Assembly: GCA_014871385.1 (NCBI GenBank)
Contig: CM026422.1
Location: 11,594,718 to 11,658,717, forward strand
DNA: 64,000 nt
Source of the DNA: Ceratodon purpureus
Taxonomy: Eukaryota; Streptophyta; Bryopsida; Pseudoditrichales; Ditrichaceae
Reading direction: 5' to 3'
Shown: positions 50,037-60,847 of the stretch, in pieces
How positions within the stretch are numbered: position 1 is the first letter of the stretch
How the letters are laid out: every line of letters begins with the position of its first letter
The notes under the pieces: model-generated
Told to the model about the DNA's origin: nothing
What the model saw: only the letters and a program-made list of their open reading frames with translations
Database searches by the model: none
Program-made: the position numbers and the translations under genes

Positions 50037-50930
50037 TGTGTATCTTACAATACTCAACAAGATCTTTCCAATGAGCCTTAATGAAAGATATAGACGATTG
50101 AAACTACTAATTGAGATTGAATTTAGATTTTCACAGCGATATGGGGATTCATACCAAAACCCTGTCTTCCACACCAAAATCCTGGGTTTAAGCACTCCGA
50201 CCAGTGCAAAAGTGCGTCAAGAACTCAGTAACCCTGGGAACCACGAACATGCGGATCGGAAACGAACTCCAGAGCACAGTCGTTGTTACGACGGGTTCTG
50301 ACCACATCTCGGGCTTCGTGTGATATTAAGTGCGCTCGGGGAGCCCTCGACGCGCGGCATAAGTTCACAACCCCTCATATCCAATCTAGTAGCTCAAAGA
50401 GTCAATACTCATGGAGTACCTGTCGTCCGAAGGTCCAATGTCGGAGCTTACTATTCACGCTACAGCGGTACTTCCCACGCCAAGGAGTGCCGACTCAGCA
50501 CACCCCCGACGCGTTCCACATTTATCAGACATTTATCCGAAGTAAAATATCCGAAGAGAGACTTGACGCGTTCAACGTCATTCCTACGCAAACTACGTCT
50601 ATAAAATCCCATCGCCCTCCTCTGCCTTCTCACACTCTCATGACAAATCTCTTGGTTGTGATCATTAGGAGCCTAACCTTCACACAAATATATTTTCACA
50701 AGAGATACAAATCGGCCCATCAGATAGGTGCGGAGCCGCACAACCATACTTGTTGCAACCTACAGCAGTCAGCTTCTTGTGGTTTGTACTTCGATTCCGT
50801 ACTTGGTCTTGCAAAAGTTGGAGTACATATGGTTCTGTCTTCTAAGTGTTTTTGATCGTCATTGTGCAGTTCCGGATTTCCAGTGAATTTGGGGTCTGTG
50901 GAATTCGCGATCGCCCAGATCACTAGCATC
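50037..50930 (+). promoter_or_regulatory. Upstream region of the VIT/vWA gene
   Basis: GC is higher than in the MITE before it. A 190-codon frame at 50283-50855 has no family resemblance and is read as leader or promoter. The reading frame of the next gene is open from 50862, but without an ATG until 50931. Confidence 0.4.
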
Positions 50931-53807
50931 ATGAGCGGATTCTATTTCGTCGTGGTGCGCAGCGATGGCGGACTTCGTCAAGCCGCCCCGCTCCAGAGCG
51001 TGGCCGTGACGGGTCTGATCCGCGACGCGGTGGCAGAGTATACGATGATCCAAACTTACGTGAATCCGCTTCCCAAGGAGTATATCGATGGGGCTTACAC
51101 ATTCCCGTTGTATGAGGGTGTGGCTGTGACAGGGTTTCAGGCGGAGGTGGGCGGGAGGAAGATCGTCGGCAAAGTTGCGGAGAAGGTTGCGGCGAGGGAG
51201 GAGTACGAGGAGGCTGTGAGAGAGGGGAAGACAGCTTCGTTGTTGGAGCAGGAGAAGCCTGATATGTTCCAAGCTAGTATTGGAAATATTCCGCCGGGGA
51301 AGACGATCTCCATCTGCATCACTCTTGTGTCGGAAATGAAGCACGATGCGGGTGAGAATCAAGTCCGGTTCGTCTTGCCCACCACCGTGGCACCTCGTCA
51401 TGACAGCAGTTTCAATATGCCCGATTTCAGCGGCAGGGGATTTGTGAGGTATCCGAATTCGAGTTCCCCCTTTTCAGTTCCTGCTTCCAAGCTTTCTATC
51501 AACATGGCTTGTGTCATGTCCAAGCCTATCACTTCAGTGCAGTCGCCTTCCCACACAATTGAAGTACATGTCGGCACCACCGAGACTACGGGCTCTTTAG
51601 AATCGTACACCTTCGATCCAAATCGCGCCAGAGTGAGCCTCACGGAAGATGCTCTCCTCGACTGCGATCTCGTCATCATCATCCAGTCACGCGGGCTAGA
51701 TCAACCGCGCGTGCTCGTGGAGCATCACCCCAAAGATCAAACTCACGCAATTTCACTAACATTCCAGCCTCGGTTTACACTTAAGCCCCTGCAAGCTTCC
51801 GAGCTCGTCTTCCTTGTCGACGTCCGCTCGAAATCAATGTTGACACGGGCTGGAGAGGCGCTGGAGCTTTTCCTCCGATACATCCCCTTTGAAAATCATT
51901 ACTTCAATGTCATGGGGCGAAGCACTACGTTTGGTTCCAGCCAGCAGGCCTTATTTCCGACGTCTGTCGAATTCTGTGCGGAGTCTTTGAGGGAGGGAGT
52001 CAAATATGCGCAGAAAATCAAAGGTTACGAAAGCGGCATCGAGATTGGGAGCGCCTTCCTGGAGATTTCCCTACGCCGTCGTCGTGACGTCCCAACGCAG
52101 ATCTTCCTGCTCACCGACGGACAGATTTCGGAAATAGAACAACTTCGAAGAGCCATAAGCAACGCTGTTGACGATGGCGAGAGGAGCAATCAACCCTTCA
52201 GAGTATTCTCTCTTGGCATTGGTGACTCCGTCTCACACCATCTTATCCAATCGGTAGCAAGAGCTGGCCGTGGATACGCCCAGTTGGTCATGGCGGGCGA
52301 GCGCATGGAAAAGAAAGTCTTCAACATGCTCAAAGCAGGACTTATGCCTCCTGTCACCGACACTACTATACAATGGACCGATTCAATTGTGAACGATTTT
52401 GTTATGGTCGGAGGCGAGGACGGTGCTGATGACGATGTCGCTCTTGTGAATAACAATGCCAGCAAACCGCTCATCAATTTATTCTCGGATTCAGAATCCC
52501 CGCCAACGGTCTCACAAGATACTCCACCTCCTGATATCTCTGCTACAATTTACCAAGCGCCGTTCAAGCTCCCCATTCTGTGCCCCGGAGCCAGGTTCAC
52601 AGCCTACGCAATTCTCTCACCAACAATTCCCCTTCCGAAGGAGCTCATTCTGCGCGGTGTCTCTCCGGATGGGCCAGTGGAGCTCCGGGTGAAGATCGAG
52701 TCCGTCGTCGAGGGTGAGACGATGCTGCATTCCCTTGCAGCCCGAGCCTTGGCGCGCGATTTTGAAGAAGCCTCCTCTTCTGTTCACGCACTCGGGAAGC
52801 AGAAGCTCGCACTTTACGAGAAGCAAAAGCTCAAGCACCTTGGCGTGTCTGTGGCGCAGCGAGAAGGCCAGAATCGGAGCGATATCCTGCCCTTGAGCTT
52901 CAACCACGTCGCCGAGATCACAAAACAGAAGCTGATCGACATTGGAGAGACGTATAACCTCTCCACGAAGTATACCAGCTGGGTGGTAATCGACGAAGAG
53001 GGCCCCCGGAACGCCCGAGATGTTGTCCCCGTCGGCTCATATATAGTTGATGTTTCGCGACCCCTCCCTCCTACACCCTGCTTTGGCCACACGACCCCGA
53101 TCTACGGCTCGTCGTTCTTTGGTGAAACTCAAGCATTTGGTGCATCAACTCCAGCATTTGGTGCATCAACTCCAGCATTTGGTGCATCAACTCCAGCATT
53201 TGGTGCATCAACTCCAGCATTTGGTAATTCATCAACTCCAGCATTTGGTGCCCCTCCAGCTCCAGCTTTTGGTGCCATCGCAGCTCCAGCATTTAGTGGA
53301 TTTGGTCCAGCATTTAGTGCAAATGCTTCATCAGCTCCAGCATCTGGTGCACCTCAAGGTGCACTATTTGGGGCACCTTCAGCATATGGTGTACCATTCT
53401 CGTCAAGCACTGGTGTATTCGGAAGTCAAGCCTCGCCCTTTCATAAAGCGCCCATGAGCCCTACCAATCCACAAATGCGGCTTCAATCTCTCCTGCAACT
53501 CCAATCGTTTGATGGCTTGTTCCCGCTGGTTCCAGCCATTGCAGCTCTCTTTAACACGACTGTCGACAACTTGAAGACGAAGCTAGGAGAGCTTCGAAAG
53601 CAGTGCACAGGATTGGTAGTGTTGGCAGAAGGGCAATGGGAGGCAATCTGGGCGACGTGCCTGACTACAGAATTCATCAAGTCGAAACTTAAGGAGCTGC
53701 GAAACGAGTGGGAGCCCGCCGTGGAGAAAGCTGAACGTCGAGTGGCATTTTTGGTGTACAATGAAGAGCATATTGCTCGCTTTAAAGCGTTTGCCAGAGC
53801 TACCTGA
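50931..53807 (+). CDS. VIT and von Willebrand factor A domain protein with FG repeats, intronless
   Basis: The 958-residue protein starts at ATG 50931 (MSGFYFVVV). A VIT domain fills about 10-150 ([40 protein letters not shown]). A vWA domain follows at about 290-470. Its metal site, normally DxSxS as in DRSGSM, reads DVRSKSM, with one extra residue. TDG (FLLTDGQ) is kept. Residues about 730-840 are FG repeats (FGASTPA), including four perfect 21-bp units at 53133-53216. The C-terminus ([12 protein letters not shown]) resembles the end of PARP4/VWA5A-type proteins. This architecture is common in fungi, so lateral origin is possible. The role is unknown; relatives are linked to protein-protein interaction. 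There is no intron in 2.9 kb. Confidence 0.87.
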   Translation: MSGFYFVVVRSDGGLRQAAPLQSVAVTGLIRDAVAEYTMIQTYVNPLPKEYIDGAYTFPLYEGVAVTGFQAEVGGRKIVGKVAEKVAAREEYEEAVREGKTASLLEQEKPDMFQASIGNIPPGKTISICITLVSEMKHDAGENQVRFVLPTTVAPRHDSSFNMPDFSGRGFVRYPNSSSPFSVPASKLSINMACVMSKPITSVQSPSHTIEVHVGTTETTGSLESYTFDPNRARVSLTEDALLDCDLVIIIQSRGLDQPRVLVEHHPKDQTHAISLTFQPRFTLKPLQASELVFLVDVRSKSMLTRAGEALELFLRYIPFENHYFNVMGRSTTFGSSQQALFPTSVEFCAESLREGVKYAQKIKGYESGIEIGSAFLEISLRRRRDVPTQIFLLTDGQISEIEQLRRAISNAVDDGERSNQPFRVFSLGIGDSVSHHLIQSVARAGRGYAQLVMAGERMEKKVFNMLKAGLMPPVTDTTIQWTDSIVNDFVMVGGEDGADDDVALVNNNASKPLINLFSDSESPPTVSQDTPPPDISATIYQAPFKLPILCPGARFTAYAILSPTIPLPKELILRGVSPDGPVELRVKIESVVEGETMLHSLAARALARDFEEASSSVHALGKQKLALYEKQKLKHLGVSVAQREGQNRSDILPLSFNHVAEITKQKLIDIGETYNLSTKYTSWVVIDEEGPRNARDVVPVGSYIVDVSRPLPPTPCFGHTTPIYGSSFFGETQAFGASTPAFGASTPAFGASTPAFGASTPAFGNSSTPAFGAPPAPAFGAIAAPAFSGFGPAFSANASSAPASGAPQGALFGAPSAYGVPFSSSTGVFGSQASPFHKAPMSPTNPQMRLQSLLQLQSFDGLFPLVPAIAALFNTTVDNLKTKLGELRKQCTGLVVLAEGQWEAIWATCLTTEFIKSKLKELRNEWEPAVEKAERRVAFLVYNEEHIARFKAFARAT
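53133..53216 (+). repeat. Four perfect 21-bp coding repeats (FGASTPA)
   Basis: GCATTTGGTGCATCAACTCC(A) is repeated four times exactly, each coding seven residues of the FG-repeat region. Related but diverged units continue to about 53440. Perfect identity points to recent expansion or slippage, so copy number may vary between individuals. Confidence 0.92.
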
Positions 53808-54766
53808 AACGTGCTGCATAATAGGTTTTGCAACGACCATGATTACAAGCTTTGAACAGGGAACCCAACTATATTCATTGCAACCAAAATTATATTTGCA
53901 AAGTTGAGAGCAAGGGAAAACCTAATCAGATCGAAATAAAGTAGTTGCACAGCACCTCATCCGAAATAGAGAAAGCTCCAGCACTTCAGATTTGTTATCT
54001 ACCAACAATAGATGCACATAATTGTAAAACTACGAAAAATAACTTCGTACCATGAGAAACATAGGACTCGTAACTTGGAAGCAGTCGTTACCTAGTAGTA
54101 AGAGCACTGTAGTGCACAACATGTGAGCCCCAAACCACAAACCATGGAAGTAGCTCCAGCATCACTAACGTAGAACAGACAGATCATAAGCCACCGACAG
54201 CAAGAGTCAAGAGGAACATTATTCCTATCCCAAAAACGCAGCTCACTCTGAAACAATCCGAGAACTGGATCCAGAATATGTACAATGTGCCCGTAGGCCT
54301 GATTAATAGGATAATCCCCTACAACATCAGACAGACACGCAATGGCTTCACAAAAGACGAAATACAACTGTATCCAACCAAAACTAATAAAGATCTAAAT
54401 CACTCACACCTCCAACTAGAAACTACCATGACAATTGCATCACAAAGTGCAAATCAGCTTCACAAGCACTTCACCATGAACCACCAGCTAGGTACAACTA
54501 ATGTATCAGTATACTCTAATTGAATAAAGAAAAGTAAAGCAGTTCATCAATGAACTGCTATCATCAACATTACACGTTAGCCTACATATGTCTAAAAGCC
54601 GTTAAATGGTCAACTATCTCCACCCACACTTCTGATTCGAAGTACATCTGTAGCAATGCCAGAAACCAGCAATCTTGGAGCCTCCAAAAAGAAATGTACG
54701 GTGCGACCCTAACCTAAAATCAAAGTCCCTAAAACTGAACTTACTACTCCATGCAATGTAGCAACC
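53808..54766. other. Convergent 3' flanks of the VIT/vWA and GPR107-like genes
   Basis: No gene seen. The region should hold the 3' UTRs of the two convergent genes. AATAAAG occurs at about 53935 on the plus strand. Confidence 0.5.
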
Positions 54767-56065
54767 TCAAAGGTCGAACTCGTCGTCCTTCAGAGCCTCC
54801 AATGCCGCAGCCTCCTCCTCGTCATCGTCCAGCACGAAGTACGGGTTGTGCGACACCGGCCTGAACTTGTACCCCGTGTAGATGTAGAACGCCAGGTTCG
54901 CCGCCTCCTCCGCAAACTTGCTCGTCCACCGGTACCGATACACCGTCACCGTGTACAGCGCGAACACCACTATCCGTGTGAAGTAGATGTAGCTCACCAC
55001 CACGATGTAGAACTGCCGGAACAGCGTCAGCTTCACCAGGTTCCGGGCCGCCTTCCCGTCCGTCCGAGACGCCTCCCGCAGGTGCTTGATCGACCACACG
55101 ATCGGGAACAGCACCGCGCAGCAGCAGATGATGTCCAGCAGCAGAAACACCTGCTTCCACGTGAAGAAGTCCTTCGTCGACGGGCCCGCCTCGTCGTACA
55201 CGATGTACGCCGTGTTCGCAAACACCTGCAGCGGGATCACCACCATCAGCACCTTCTTCTCCTTGTCCTGCAGGAACGGCTTCAGGAACGACCACCCCGT
55301 CCCGATCAGCACGATCACGCTGAACAGCAGCAGCCCCCTCAAAAAGTTGAAGATGTAGTACGCCACGTCCCACCCGTGCGGCGTCCCCGTCCGCTTCACG
55401 TACTGCTTGTCCTCCGCCTCGCAGATCATGTTCAGCGCCTTCAGCACCACCAGCAGCCCCATCAGCGCGTGGATGCGGTGCACCGACGCCTTCTGCGCCC
55501 AGCACACATAGATCCACACCCCCAGCAGCGCCACGTTCGCCAGAAAGAACACGAAGTACATCCGCGGCAGCTGCGTCTGCCCCACCGGCAGGAAATCCTT
55601 GTACCCGCCCTCCACATTGTACATCGACGTCATCACGTCCATCGAGATCTCCGTCTTCACGCAATTCTCGAAGAACAGGCTGTACTCGTTCGACGTCTGC
55701 ACCGTGTGCGTGTAGTTGAACTTCTCCGTCTCCGCCAGCGTGAACAGCGTGTGCATCAGCTTGCTGTCCATCAGACAGTTCTTCCCCTGCGCCTCCAAAT
55801 TGCTCAGCACCGGCACCAGATCCTCCATCGTCGACAGAAAGAACCCCATCCGACTCCGGTCCGCCCCGGCCTCCTTCACATTCACGTTCGACACCACCAC
55901 GCTCACCTCGCCCGACGGCAGAAACCCGAACGTCTCGAACGGGATAATCGCCCGCATGTCATCCTTGATCGACAGATACTTGATCTCCCCGAACACCGCC
56001 GGAAACAAACTCACCAACACCACCACCGCAACCACCCCGCCCCACACCCCACCCCTGCCCGCCAT
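54767..56065 (-). CDS. GPR107/GPR108-like lung seven-transmembrane family protein, intronless
   Basis: The 432-residue protein starts at ATG 56065; the frame is open 22 codons further but only from GTG. A signal peptide (VVAVVVLVSLFPAVFG) is followed by a luminal domain to about 175 with paired Cys (NCLMDSK, FENCVKTEISMDV). Seven membrane helices span about 180-390: MYFVFFLANVALLGVWIYVC, then RIHALMGLLVVLKALNMI, and so on. TM6/7 carry FRQFYIVVVSYIYFTRI. The tail is acidic (DDDEEEAAALEALKDDEFDL). The GPR107/108 (GOST) family sits in the Golgi and endosomes and acts in trafficking; plant members are listed as candidate GPCRs, but G-protein coupling is unproven. Codons end overwhelmingly in C or G, unlike the neighbours, which leaves long false frames on both strands. 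Confidence 0.92.
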   Translation of the reverse strand: MAGRGGVWGGVVAVVVLVSLFPAVFGEIKYLSIKDDMRAIIPFETFGFLPSGEVSVVVSNVNVKEAGADRSRMGFFLSTMEDLVPVLSNLEAQGKNCLMDSKLMHTLFTLAETEKFNYTHTVQTSNEYSLFFENCVKTEISMDVMTSMYNVEGGYKDFLPVGQTQLPRMYFVFFLANVALLGVWIYVCWAQKASVHRIHALMGLLVVLKALNMICEAEDKQYVKRTGTPHGWDVAYYIFNFLRGLLLFSVIVLIGTGWSFLKPFLQDKEKKVLMVVIPLQVFANTAYIVYDEAGPSTKDFFTWKQVFLLLDIICCCAVLFPIVWSIKHLREASRTDGKAARNLVKLTLFRQFYIVVVSYIYFTRIVVFALYTVTVYRYRWTSKFAEEAANLAFYIYTGYKFRPVSHNPYFVLDDDEEEAAALEALKDDEFDL

Positions 56066-57490
56066 TTTGCCCCTGCCCTCACACCCCTCTCCCCGCCCCT
56101 GATGACCCCCTAACCCTCCCCACTCCACCACAGCCTCACCGCAGGCAGCCCAGATCCCGCGCGTCCACGCTCATCCCCTCCCTATCGCCAAGACCACCCC
56201 CCTGCCACCCGCATTCACCCCCGCTTCCGAGCTCAAGAACAAACCCCCCTCATGGACCCGCGGAAGGCAAACCCTAAGACGCACCACGCCCTCCTCCAGA
56301 GCAGCCCCAGACGCGAGAAGCTCCCCCGCGAGAGCACGCCACTCCACAGTGTCCAGTGCTCGGCGCCAGTGAACACACTCCGGAGCGAGATCCAGCAGGT
56401 TGAGATCGAGAGCCGGGTCGGAAATTAGCTGCGGATGGCGAGCGCAACAACGCTGGTGTTGAGCCTTGGTGAGGACTCATGAGTCCATTGCCAGGCTCAA
56501 TCAATGGTACCAGAAATGGTAAGGAAGGTGTGATGGCTGCCAGGGCCCGCTTTGTCGCGGTCTTGGGTCCTTCTCCAATCATGCAACCCCGTGACCCCGT
56601 TGCGTTGTGTTTTTGTGAGTGTCGTGTTTGTTGGCGTTGTGAGTGTTTGTTTGGTTGATTTTTGAGAGAAAGTGTTTGGGTCACTAGTGAAAGTTCCTTT
56701 AATTCTTGTTTATGTAGGTCTGGATCTGAATTGGATGTTTGAGGAGGCCCGTGAGTGATTGCGGTACTGTACGATGGCTGTGGGGAAATAGTTTTCTTTA
56801 ATCACGGGGTTTGGGCAAACTTAGAGGGTGAGAGATGTTTAGAATATAGTTGTACGAGGTGTTTCTTAGCATGATGTTTGGTGTTTGTTCATGGCCCCAT
56901 GGGGTTTTTAGGGTGAGCCTCTCACTTTTTTTTTGGGAAATGAAGTGGAGGTTTGAAATGTTTTTTTGGTTCTGTGGAAGGTTTATGTGAAGAGTTAATG
57001 TCAATGAGGTCAAGCTTGCACCCAAGAGGAGACTTCTGGAAACTTTGATTCTCTTGCAGACGATAAATATTCAACTGGCAACTATGATAATTTACGATGA
57101 CAATTTCGGGCTTATGCAGGCTGGTACATTAGAAACGGGAGACATGCTTAAATCATCTCAGACAAGCAGTATAGATCAATACAAGCGAAATTGAGTGCAC
57201 GAGGAAAAACCTTCAATGACAACATGGCATCAATAGCACCATGATTTTATCTTTATATGGCTAGAATAAGTTAATTGCGCAGAAAGATTTCCCTACATAA
57301 AAAAATGGAGCTTATGAGCATCATCATCTAATGTTGCAATAAAAGGTAATCGATGCTATATTCATGAGATAATCTCAGGCCATGCTCGGAAGGCGTGAGC
57401 ATCCTCAGAAACCGAACGAGGCCGATATTTACACCTTCAACACGACACTGGTGTTGAAAGGCTTACAAGGACAGTGGCTGGACAAAGAAG
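56066..57490 (-). promoter_or_regulatory. C-rich leader/promoter of the GPR107-like gene, then 3' flank of COG5
   Basis: 56066-56470 is GC-rich and most likely the leader and promoter of the minus-strand gene at 54767. 56800-57490 is AT-richer and should contain the 3' UTR of COG5. No other gene is seen. Confidence 0.45.
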
Positions 57491-60400
57491 TCAGCTTGAT
57501 TTCCAAGTGAGGGAAGCACCCAATTGTAACATGAGTGGGTAGATAGGAGAGAACTCCTTGTCTCCTCTGGCCCTGACCTTAGCCGCATACTCATCCAAAG
57601 TTGCCTTGATGCCCTTCCAGGCCTGCTCCTCGCCTTGAGAATCTAGCCACAAGGAGTACTGCTGAGGGGTGAGCTTAGTGCGCTGCATTGGAGACTCCAA
57701 CTCCACAGGTGCCCTTGTGTAAAGATGATGGAGCACAACTGTAGGAGGTAACTCTTGCAACAAAGAACTACTAGCAAACTTCGATGTCTCAAGGAACACT
57801 AAGGGCTTGAATGCACGGAAAGCGCGGTAAGAGGCTCCGAGCTGTTCCACAGGGAATAAACTTTGACCCACCACAAGCTCCAGCTCTGCCATGTCGCTAA
57901 TAAGTTGCAACTTCCCTGATTCTGAAAGAGGCCTGACCATGGCTGCATGTCGAACCCAAAACAGGAGGACACGAGAAGCTAACTTCCTTGCTAGACCAGC
58001 TGATATTGATTCCCCAGACACAGGTGTGACAGCCGTGGTAGAGCCGGCCAATAACTTGGACAGAAACTCACTTCGAAAGTGCATGATTGACCTCTGCACA
58101 TCTTCCATATACCTGGAACATGGCATGGGCATATCCTCCGTTGCGAAACTCTGCTCATGTATCTGCAATATGCAATTCTCTAGTCTCTCCAGCATTGCCT
58201 TGAAAAGAGCAGTTATACAATCCGATGCAACTCCGTACAGAGAACCAAGAGACGGAGAAAGCACCTCAATTGCAGCGCTTGGAAGGCCCACTACCATGGA
58301 CGTAACTCTTGCACGCACATCCTGCAGTTGAAGACAGAGTGTGATATTCTTCAACTGCTGACCCGTCAGAGGACCCATGACTTGTCGTGATTCCGGACCT
58401 GTGGCAGTCTGAAATACACGAGAAATCATGAGTTAGTAACCTTGAACGTACTGGATCGACAATCTGAGAAATGGGTAAGAAACATGCCACTGAGAAATGG
58501 GTAAGAAACAAGGATTAAGTAATTATCCACGAAACACCTTCCTGATTGACTTTTAGCCCAACAACACTTTCATTAATAGTTGCACTCAAATAATGTTATC
58601 ATCTCGCAGGGGGTCATAAAATTTTAGTACGGGATACTATTTCCGTTAGTTTAAAGCATGCAGTATACTTAGAATAATGATTCCTTCATTAAAAATTTGC
58701 ACAGGTAGATCCTAGAGTGAGAAGCTCAAAACCGTTTTTTAATTTTGAAAAGGATTGTAAATTATCAAAATCCTTGTAGATCCCTATTCTAGTGCACACA
58801 TCATCCCAATTCACCTACCACCATATTGATTACACGGCATTCCATAATCAATTACCAAGATAACTAGATCGGGCACTAAAGAGTTGGACACAGGTCCCTC
58901 ACGGAAATACTCTGCTCTACCTTGGCCATTTTATTCATGGGCATCACTGAACAGGTGGACAAAAAATCGAGAACAAAAGTTCGCATTTGCATCTGCGAAT
59001 GAAATCTTTGGCAATGAAATTTGAGTTTGAAGTTAATAACCTGGTATTCAGCTCGTTCAGCAAGAAGTCGAAGAATTTTGCCAATCTCGCGTAAAACCAA
59101 AAATGTAAGCCTCACGTCCGACTTCACAACATCAAGCTCCTCTTGGATGCGAGATATCAATCTAGAAATCTGCTCTTGAGATGGGATGCTTCCCCGGACA
59201 GCAGTGGGGAACATGCTGTTCACAAGCTCAGAAAGTCGGCCCAGGGACTTGCCCAAATAAGCAGTCTGAAAAGGCTCCAGAGCTGCTACAAGCTGATCTC
59301 TAGCTTCGGGCTTGATGGCAGGAGGTACTCCCTTGACGTCTGTATCCCTGACTAGTCTCTCCAGTAAGCCGTCCACCATACCTAGAAGCTTAGGGTAACC
59401 TACAACAAATGTTTCCTTGACAAAGCTCGATGCAGTGAAGGCAGATTTCATCTGGCTGGCATATGATTTTACCACTGTTTCCCAAACCCGGTCTGTCAAC
59501 ATGGAATCACCAGCCTGCACTCCACGCACTAGTACTTTCAGTTCAACGTAGCATCTTACAGACTGAAACACTCACGAATAAAAAAATGCATTTAGACATT
59601 TCTTTCATTATGTTTCCAATAGCAAAAGCCAATGTGGAGCTATCAAAGAAGGGATAGCCCCTCTTCAGCAACCTTCAAATTTCAACTCACAGCATACAGC
59701 TCATTACCTGCATAACTTCGTCCAAGAATCCAACGTGGGAAATGGGATCTCTTTTCTTTGCCAATACTCGCTGCAAATGCCAAACTGCGACTACTATAAA
59801 ATGCAACTGGTCCATGCAGGCTCCCATCCTCTGCCACAAGCTCTCCCTTGCTCTTGGGACACCCGCACCTTGAGAATTGCTACTCCGTTGCATACCACCA
59901 GAACCAAGAGAACCACCAACACTTGCCGAAATCGCTTTCATATCCAAAGCAATGCTCACACTTTTGATAGTCTGCTGCTTGTATTTTCCAATCAATGACT
60001 CAACTGTGGGTTTGAGCTCGCCCATATTGTAATACACCTGCAAAATACTACCCACCTCCGCTTGATTGAGCGCCTCCATCCCCTTTTCTAAACCTTTCAT
60101 TGCTTCGCTTCTAATCTGATTCCCGACTTCCAAGAGCCACGGAATCTCCTCGTCCACGACCTCCACGCCGGCAAGATCGTTTTCCTTTCGGAGAGTCTCT
60201 ATCTCATTGTACAGTTGGGCAGCCTTAGCCAGGTCCACATTAGCACCACCCGCTTCCCACAACTCCTGAAGCCGCTTCACCTGCTTCAGAACCCTAATCA
60301 CCGTCCTCAGAAGCTCCACTGTATCATGCAGCGACGATAATTGCTTCGACTTCGTTTTGATGTGCTTGTAAGGCTCCGCAATCTCTGCCCTCACTCTCTG

Positions 60401-60847
60401 CGTCGAGGCTTGCAAGCTCTCTACACCTGCCCTCACCACCGTCAGCACACTCTCAGTCTCCTTCAAACTCGACAGCTGCTCCAAAAGCTCATCGTGCCGC
60501 AAGAAAACCTCACTCCTCAACTGCCGTTCCAGCAGCTGAATTCCCTCCTGCAGCTTCTCAGACGACGCCGCCGCCGATCCACTGCTCAGCGCCTCACTCG
60601 CGAACTGCGTGGCGTTGAAATCATCCACGAGAAACTTGGAGAAGATCTTATCATTCTTAAACTCCTCAATCGCGGCCCGCGACGCTGCCTCCGCGGCAGC
60701 CGCGTCCGGCGCACTCTCCAAAACACTCTCCCGATCGAACCGAGTCAGCGACGCCGACCTGTGCGACGCCAATGCATGCAGGCGCGGCGAGCCAGAGTTT
60801 GTCCGACTGAACGTGTTGCTCATCCTCTGCACCCGTGGAGACGCCAT
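57491..60847 (-). CDS. COG5: Conserved oligomeric Golgi complex subunit 5 (COG5), three exons
   Basis: Exons are 60847-59708, 59562-59041 and 58408-57491. Each junction falls between codons and is GT..AG (ATGCAG|GTAATG; TTTCAG|TCTGTA; ACCAG|GTTATT; TTTCAG|ACTGCC). The 859 residues fit the family's usual length of about 830. COG5 is part of lobe B of the COG tethering complex, which holds vesicles for retrograde transport within the Golgi. The conserved N-terminus is visible (FLVDDFNATQFASEAL, LLERQLRSEVFLRHDELLEQ, ELWEAGGANVDLAKAAQLYN), as is the C-terminal region (LFWVRHAAMVRPLSESGKLQ, DMAELELVVGQSLFPVEQLG). ATG 60847 begins MASPRVQRMSN; further upstream the frame has only a TTG. It lies upstream of another Golgi gene on the same strand. 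Confidence 0.95.

Noticed and set aside
50283-50855. 190-codon plus-strand frame upstream of the VIT/vWA gene
   Set aside because: No domain, biased composition; more likely leader or promoter.
53047-53457. 136-codon frame with LVHQLQH repeats
   Set aside because: Shifted-frame reading of the FG-repeat DNA in the VIT/vWA gene.
54822-55664. 280-codon minus-strand frame inside the GPR107-like gene
   Set aside because: Same-strand shifted frame, Gly/Ala/Val/Asp-rich; an artefact of the codon bias. The real frame has clear membrane helices.
54848-56113. 421-codon plus-strand frame opposite the GPR107-like gene
   Set aside because: His/Arg/Gln-rich low-complexity product with no family resemblance; it follows from the strong C/G third-position bias of the true gene on the other strand.
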